A stretch of 64,000 nucleotides of DNA, from contig CAVRVS010000004.1 of assembly GCA_963724705.1 (NCBI GenBank), forward strand, positions 1,364,001-1,428,000, in the 5' to 3' direction. Numbering within the stretch: the stretch's first letter is position 1; every line of letters starts with the position of its first letter. The notes beneath the pieces are model-generated. The model made no database searches. It worked only from the letters and a program-made list of their open reading frames with translations, and was not told where the DNA came from. Source of the DNA: DASQPR01 sp963724705. GTDB lineage: Bacteria > Actinomycetota > Actinomycetes > Mycobacteriales > Micromonosporaceae. Both the position numbers and the translations under genes were made by a program. This document shows positions 60,420 to 64,000 of this stretch, piece by piece.

Positions 60420-61108
60420 CGGGCCACCTGCTCCGGCAACAGTGCGACGAGGCGGGCGACGACGGCGTCGATGTCGAGTCCGGTCGTGTCGACCTCGATC
60501 GCGTCGTCGGCCCGGCGGAGCGGCGACGCCGTACGGGTGCTGTCGAATGTGTCGCGCCGGGCCAGATCGGCCTGGGTCATGGCGAGGGCGTCGGCCGTGG
60601 CGGCGGTCCCACCGGCCAGCTCCGAACTGCGGCGCCGAGCGCGCTCAGCTTCGGACGCGGTGAGGTAGACCTTCAGGTCGGCCGCCGGCGCGACGGTCGT
60701 GCCGATGTCACGGCCCTCGATGACGATCCGGTCGGCCGCCGCGATCACCTCGCGCTGGCGGGCGACGAGTCGCTTGCGTACGTCCGGCACGGCAGCCACG
60801 GCTGACACCGCCCGGGTGACCTCGGGTCCGCGGATCTCGACGTCGACCGGCCGGCCGTCGACGCTGATGTGCGGCGCCGACGGATCGGTGCCGCTGTCGA
60901 GCGTGATCTTCCCGCTGATCTCGGCGACGGCCGCGGCGTCGGAGGGGTCGATGCCGGCCTCGAGGACGGCCCAGGTGACCGCGCGGTACATCGCGCCGGT
61001 ATCCAGGTAGCGTGCGCCCAGCGCGGCCGCGAGACGCCGTGACACCGTCGACTTGCCCGTCCCGGACGGCCCGTCGATCGCCACCACGCACCGTACGTCC
61101 GAGTTCAC
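60416..61108 (-). CDS. cmk: Cytidylate kinase
   Basis: 230 residues from a GTG at 61108, five bases after GGAGG. P loop AIDGPSGTGKSTVSRRLA, then YLDTGAMYRAVTWAVL, VIEGRDIGTTVAPAADLKVY and the CMP-binding RRDTFDSTRTASPLRRADDA. It phosphorylates CMP and dCMP. Gene order rluB-cmk-der is conserved in actinobacteria. The stop overlaps the der start. Confidence 0.96.
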   Translation of the reverse strand: MNSDVRCVVAIDGPSGTGKSTVSRRLAAALGARYLDTGAMYRAVTWAVLEAGIDPSDAAAVAEISGKITLDSGTDPSAPHISVDGRPVDVEIRGPEVTRAVSAVAAVPDVRKRLVARQREVIAAADRIVIEGRDIGTTVAPAADLKVYLTASEAERARRRSSELAGGTAATADALAMTQADLARRDTFDSTRTASPLRRADDAIEVDTTGLDIDAVVARLVALLPEQVAR

Positions 61109-61229
61109 CGAAACCTCCGTGAGTGCCCTGATAGGCCTTCCCGGCCCCATCTATCATGCCGGGTCACGCTCACCGATCCGCAATCGGAGCCCGCGAACGT
61201 GGGCGGTCACACGTCCGGCGCCTGTGCCG

Positions 61230-62297
61230 CTACTCCTCCACGGCGGCGAACAGCGCCGCGACCTCGCCACGACCGAGCCGACGCGTACGCCCCGACTTCA
61301 GATCGCCGAGCCGGATGGGCCCGATCGCCGTCCGGATCAGCCGGTGGACCGGGTGGCCGACCTCGGCGAGCAGCCGTCGGACGATGTGCTTGCGCCCTTC
61401 GTGCAACACGATCTCCACGAGCGCCCGGCCGCCGGACTCCTCGATGGTCCGGAACGAGTCGACCGACACCGGGCCGTCCTCCAGCTCGACGCCCTCCACG
61501 AGGCGTTTGCGCAACCCCGGGCGGACCGGGCCGGAGACCTCGGCGAGATACGTCTTCGGGACCTCGTAGGACGGGTGCATCAGCTTGTGCGCAAGCGGTC
61601 CGTCGTTCGTCAGGAGCAGCAGGCCCTCGCTGTCCTGGTCGAGGCGGCCGACGTGGTAGACCCGCTGCGGCACGTTGCCGAGGTAGTCGGCCAGGGCTGC
61701 CCGCCCCTTTTCGTCGGCCATCGTCGACACGACACCGGCCGGCTTGTTGATCGCCAGGTACACGCGGCGGGTGTCGGTGACGATCCGCTCGCCGTCGACG
61801 TGGATCACCGAGTTGACCGGGTCGGCCCGGTCGCCGAGCTCGGCTACACGCCCGTCGACGGTGACCCGGCCGGCCGCGATGAGCTCCTCACTCGCCCGCC
61901 GGGAGCCGATGCCCGCGGCGGCCAGGACCTTTTGGAGTCGTTCCGGTCCGCCGGGCGGTGCCGGCTCGGTGGCACGGCGTGGCGTCCGCACCGGTGCGGC
62001 CGCGGATCGAGGTCGGTCGGCCCAGGAAGAACTGGCGGGGGTACGGGCGGGTGGCTTGCCCGTACCCGTGGCGGTTCGCTGGGCCGACTCGGAGCTGGCG
62101 GTACGGCGGGGAGCAATCTCCCGGCGCGGCGCACGGCGGGGCGTTCCGTCCGCGCGCAGGCCGACCGGCTTCTTGGCCGTCTTGGCGCCGCCGGTCGTTT
62201 TGGTGCCATTGGCCGTTTTGGCCCCGTTAGGCGTCTTGGCGGTCTTCGCCGGCTGCTGGCGGGCGGGCTGGTCGCGTCGGCGGTCAGCGCTGGGCAT
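61230..62297 (-). CDS. rluB: 23S rRNA pseudouridine synthase, RluB type
   Basis: 355 residues. A basic low-complexity N-terminus (Lys/Thr/Ala-rich, residues 1-110, with several KTAK repeats) precedes an S4 domain (RLQKVLAAAGIGSRRASEEL). The catalytic Asp is in GRLDQDSEGLLLLTND, and the family end is HEGRKHIVRRLLAEVGHPVH. It converts a uridine in the 23S peptidyl-transferase region to pseudouridine. Overlaps the end of scpB by 14 bases. Confidence 0.92.
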   Translation of the reverse strand: MPSADRRRDQPARQQPAKTAKTPNGAKTANGTKTTGGAKTAKKPVGLRADGTPRRAPRREIAPRRTASSESAQRTATGTGKPPARTPASSSWADRPRSAAAPVRTPRRATEPAPPGGPERLQKVLAAAGIGSRRASEELIAAGRVTVDGRVAELGDRADPVNSVIHVDGERIVTDTRRVYLAINKPAGVVSTMADEKGRAALADYLGNVPQRVYHVGRLDQDSEGLLLLTNDGPLAHKLMHPSYEVPKTYLAEVSGPVRPGLRKRLVEGVELEDGPVSVDSFRTIEESGGRALVEIVLHEGRKHIVRRLLAEVGHPVHRLIRTAIGPIRLGDLKSGRTRRLGRGEVAALFAAVEE

Positions 62298-63372
62298 CGG
62301 TGAGTCCGTTCACATCGTCGGGCAGGAATGGGGCGAGCGGCGGCAACTCGTCCACCGAGTCGAGGCCCAGCTTCTCCAGGAACAGGGTCGTCGTCCGGTA
62401 GAGGTAGGCGCCGGTCTCCGGCTGCGTGCCGCTCTCTTCGAGAAGACCCCGGGTCACCAGCGTACGCACGACACCGTCACAGTTCACACCGCGGATCGCG
62501 GAGATCCGCGAACGCGTGACCGGCTGCTGGTAGGCCACCACCGCGAGGGTCTCGAGGGCCGCCTGAGTCAACCGGGCCGACTGCCCGTCGAGGACGAAGC
62601 GCTCGACGTAGCCGGAGAACTCGGCCCGCGTGTAGAAGCGCCAGCCGCCCGCGGCCCGGCGAAGCTCGAAGCCGCGACCCGTTTCGGCGTAGTCGGATGC
62701 CAGCGCCCGCAGCCGCTCGGCGACGTCCTCCGGCGCGACGTCGAGCACATCGGCGAGTTGCGCCTCGGTGACCGGTTCGTCGACGACCATCAGGATCGCC
62801 TCGAGCGCCGCGCCGAGTTCCGCCCCGGCGAGGCCCGGCAACGGGCTCGGTCCCGCTCCAAGGAGCGTGTCGGGGCTGGTCTCAGTCTCGGTTTCCGGTC
62901 CGGCCTCCGCGTCGGTATCCGGGCCGGCCTCGGCGTCTACCTCGGTGTCGGCTGCCGGGCCGGCCTCAGCGTCGGTGTCCGCGCCGGCCTCCACCTCGAC
63001 TTCCGCGGCGGCCTCCGCGTCGAAGTCCGCGCTGGCCCCCACCTCGAATTCCCCGGCGGCTTCGGCGTCGGCCTGGGGCTCGACGGTGATGTCGGTGTCG
63101 GCCATGGCGACGATCTCGGTCAGGTCGATCTCGGCGTCGTCGCTTTCGACGGTGCCGGGGCCGGGCAGCCCGGCCTCGCGCACGATGTCCGCGTCGATCT
63201 CACGATCCAGTGCGGCCGCCTCGTCGAGCCCTTCGTCGGCCTCGACGCCCTCGCGCGGTTGGTCCTCGCGCGGTTGATCGTCCGTGGCCTCGCGATCGGC
63301 CGGACGCTCCCACGGCGGGACCCACGCCGCCGCGCGGTCCGCGAGCGATCCGCTGTCCTGATCGGGATTCAC
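62284..63372 (-). CDS. scpB: Segregation and condensation protein B with long acidic N-terminus
   Basis: 362 residues from a GTG at 63372 that overlaps the scpA stop (GTGA). The ScpB core is at residues 165-350: LGAALEAILMVVDEPVTEAQ, RLTQAALETLAVVAYQQPVT, SRISAIRGVNCDGVVRTLVT and GRGFELRRAAGGWRFYTRAE, two winged helices that bind ScpA. The first 165 residues are almost entirely Ala, Glu, Asp and Gly with repeats such as DTDAEAGP. Works with SMC and ScpA in chromosome condensation. Confidence 0.93.
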   Translation of the reverse strand: MNPDQDSGSLADRAAAWVPPWERPADREATDDQPREDQPREGVEADEGLDEAAALDREIDADIVREAGLPGPGTVESDDAEIDLTEIVAMADTDITVEPQADAEAAGEFEVGASADFDAEAAAEVEVEAGADTDAEAGPAADTEVDAEAGPDTDAEAGPETETETSPDTLLGAGPSPLPGLAGAELGAALEAILMVVDEPVTEAQLADVLDVAPEDVAERLRALASDYAETGRGFELRRAAGGWRFYTRAEFSGYVERFVLDGQSARLTQAALETLAVVAYQQPVTRSRISAIRGVNCDGVVRTLVTRGLLEESGTQPETGAYLYRTTTLFLEKLGLDSVDELPPLAPFLPDDVNGLTDAQR

Positions 63373-64000
63373 GAGTTGACCTCTTCCGCTGTTCGGTCGC
63401 CGGTCGCGGCCGCATCGTCCGGCGTGGATGGAGCCGCGACGGTCGACGGCGGGTCGCGCTCGACAAGTGGCGTGCCGGCGTACTCGTCGATGTCGAGATC
63501 GAGCCCGCCCTCGGCGGTGCCGTCGCCGCCGGTCCACCGGACGGTCAGCTCACCGAGCGCGTCGACCTGGTCGAAGGCGACGAGGCTCTCCCGGTAGAGC
63601 TCCAGAAGGGCGAGGAACCGTGCCACGACCTCCAGTGTCGACTGGCAGTCGCCGCAGAGCGTACGGAAGGTCGCCGTACCGAGGCGCAACAGCTTCTGTC
63701 GCAGGATCGCGGCGTGTTCACGGACACTGACCCGCACCAGGTGCAGGTGTGCGGTCGAGACGATCGGCTTTGCCTTCGGCGTCAACGCCTTCGCCGCGAG
63801 CGCCGCCAGCCGCTGCGGCCCGATGCCCAGCACCAGATCGGGCAGCGCGTCCGCGAAGCGTGGCTCGAGCGCGACCGTACGCGGGAAGCGCCGGGCACCG
63901 CTGGCCGCCAGCTCGGCGATCACGGCGGATGCCTCCTTGTACGCCTTGTATTGCAGCAACCGCGCGAAGAGCAGATCCCGCGCCTCCAGCAGTGCGAGGT
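63369..64000 (-). CDS. scpA: Segregation and condensation protein A, C-terminal part (runs off the right edge)
   Basis: The minus frame is open from 64000 to the stop at 63369 (210 residues). It contains LLFARLLQYKAYKEASAVIA, then FLALLELYRESLVAFDQVDA and ELTVRWTGGD, the kleisin C-terminal winged helix that binds the SMC head. The N-terminal SMC-neck-binding part is outside the window. An acidic tail of about 45 residues follows the domain. Confidence 0.92.
   Translation of the reverse strand, partial: LALLEARDLLFARLLQYKAYKEASAVIAELAASGARRFPRTVALEPRFADALPDLVLGIGPQRLAALAAKALTPKAKPIVSTAHLHLVRVSVREHAAILRQKLLRLGTATFRTLCGDCQSTLEVVARFLALLELYRESLVAFDQVDALGELTVRWTGGDGTAEGGLDLDIDEYAGTPLVERDPPSTVAAPSTPDDAAATGDRTAEEVNS

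Overview
The window is high-G+C DNA from an actinobacterium (Actinomycetes). The evidence is the ScpA-ScpB-RluB-Cmk-Der gene order at the right end, GAF-ANTAR regulators, RsbW-like kinases, an ECF41-type sigma factor, a mycothiol-dependent-type enzyme, a LigD-type polymerase domain and frequent GTG starts. I cannot assign a genus from the sequence alone.

Layout. 1-950: the 5' part of a secreted GH18 chitinase. 950-6090: tRNA-Pro(GGG) followed by a roughly 5 kb decayed integrative element, bounded by a 145-bp direct repeat of the tRNA 3' end plus its terminator. It carries an integrase remnant, YkvA and DedA membrane proteins, a hydrolase remnant and an exported Asp-box protein. 6.3-12 kb: a signalling block with an EAL-DICT protein, two paralogous anti-sigma kinases with matching 5' leaders, two GAF-ANTAR proteins, a CMD-like protein and a DUF1269 protein. 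12-27 kb: metabolic and stress genes, including an arylsulfatase, methyltransferases, a flippase-like/SRPBCC open frame, a ferritin-like protein behind a probable iron box, esterase, beta-carbonic anhydrase, epimerase, SDR and a peroxiredoxin-like protein. 27-34 kb: a polyprenyl-phosphate sugar neighbourhood. A cis-prenyltransferase lies divergent from padR, a membrane gene and a polyprenol-phosphate-mannose-type synthase; a PMT/ArnT-type transferase follows 2.5 kb later. Between the divergent genes is an array of eight 14-bp units. 34-40 kb: aminotransferase, then a FIST sensor coupled to a GAF-GGDEF-EAL protein. 41-45 kb: a WXG-type polymorphic toxin with a SUKH-type immunity gene. 45-58 kb: mixed transport, regulatory and DNA-repair genes. 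58.7-64 kb: der, cmk, rluB, scpB, scpA as an overlapping operon on the minus strand.

A recurring oddity is the number of reading-frame breaks, mostly net +1 and mostly between 33 and 58 kb. Protein similarity continues cleanly across each break. This could be insertion-type sequence error or real decay, and the sequence alone cannot decide. The most unusual signals are the 14-bp array at 27937-28048, the paired RBS-masking hairpins in front of the two anti-sigma kinases, the toxin-immunity pair and the tRNA-Pro element with its 11-bp-spaced repeat motifs.
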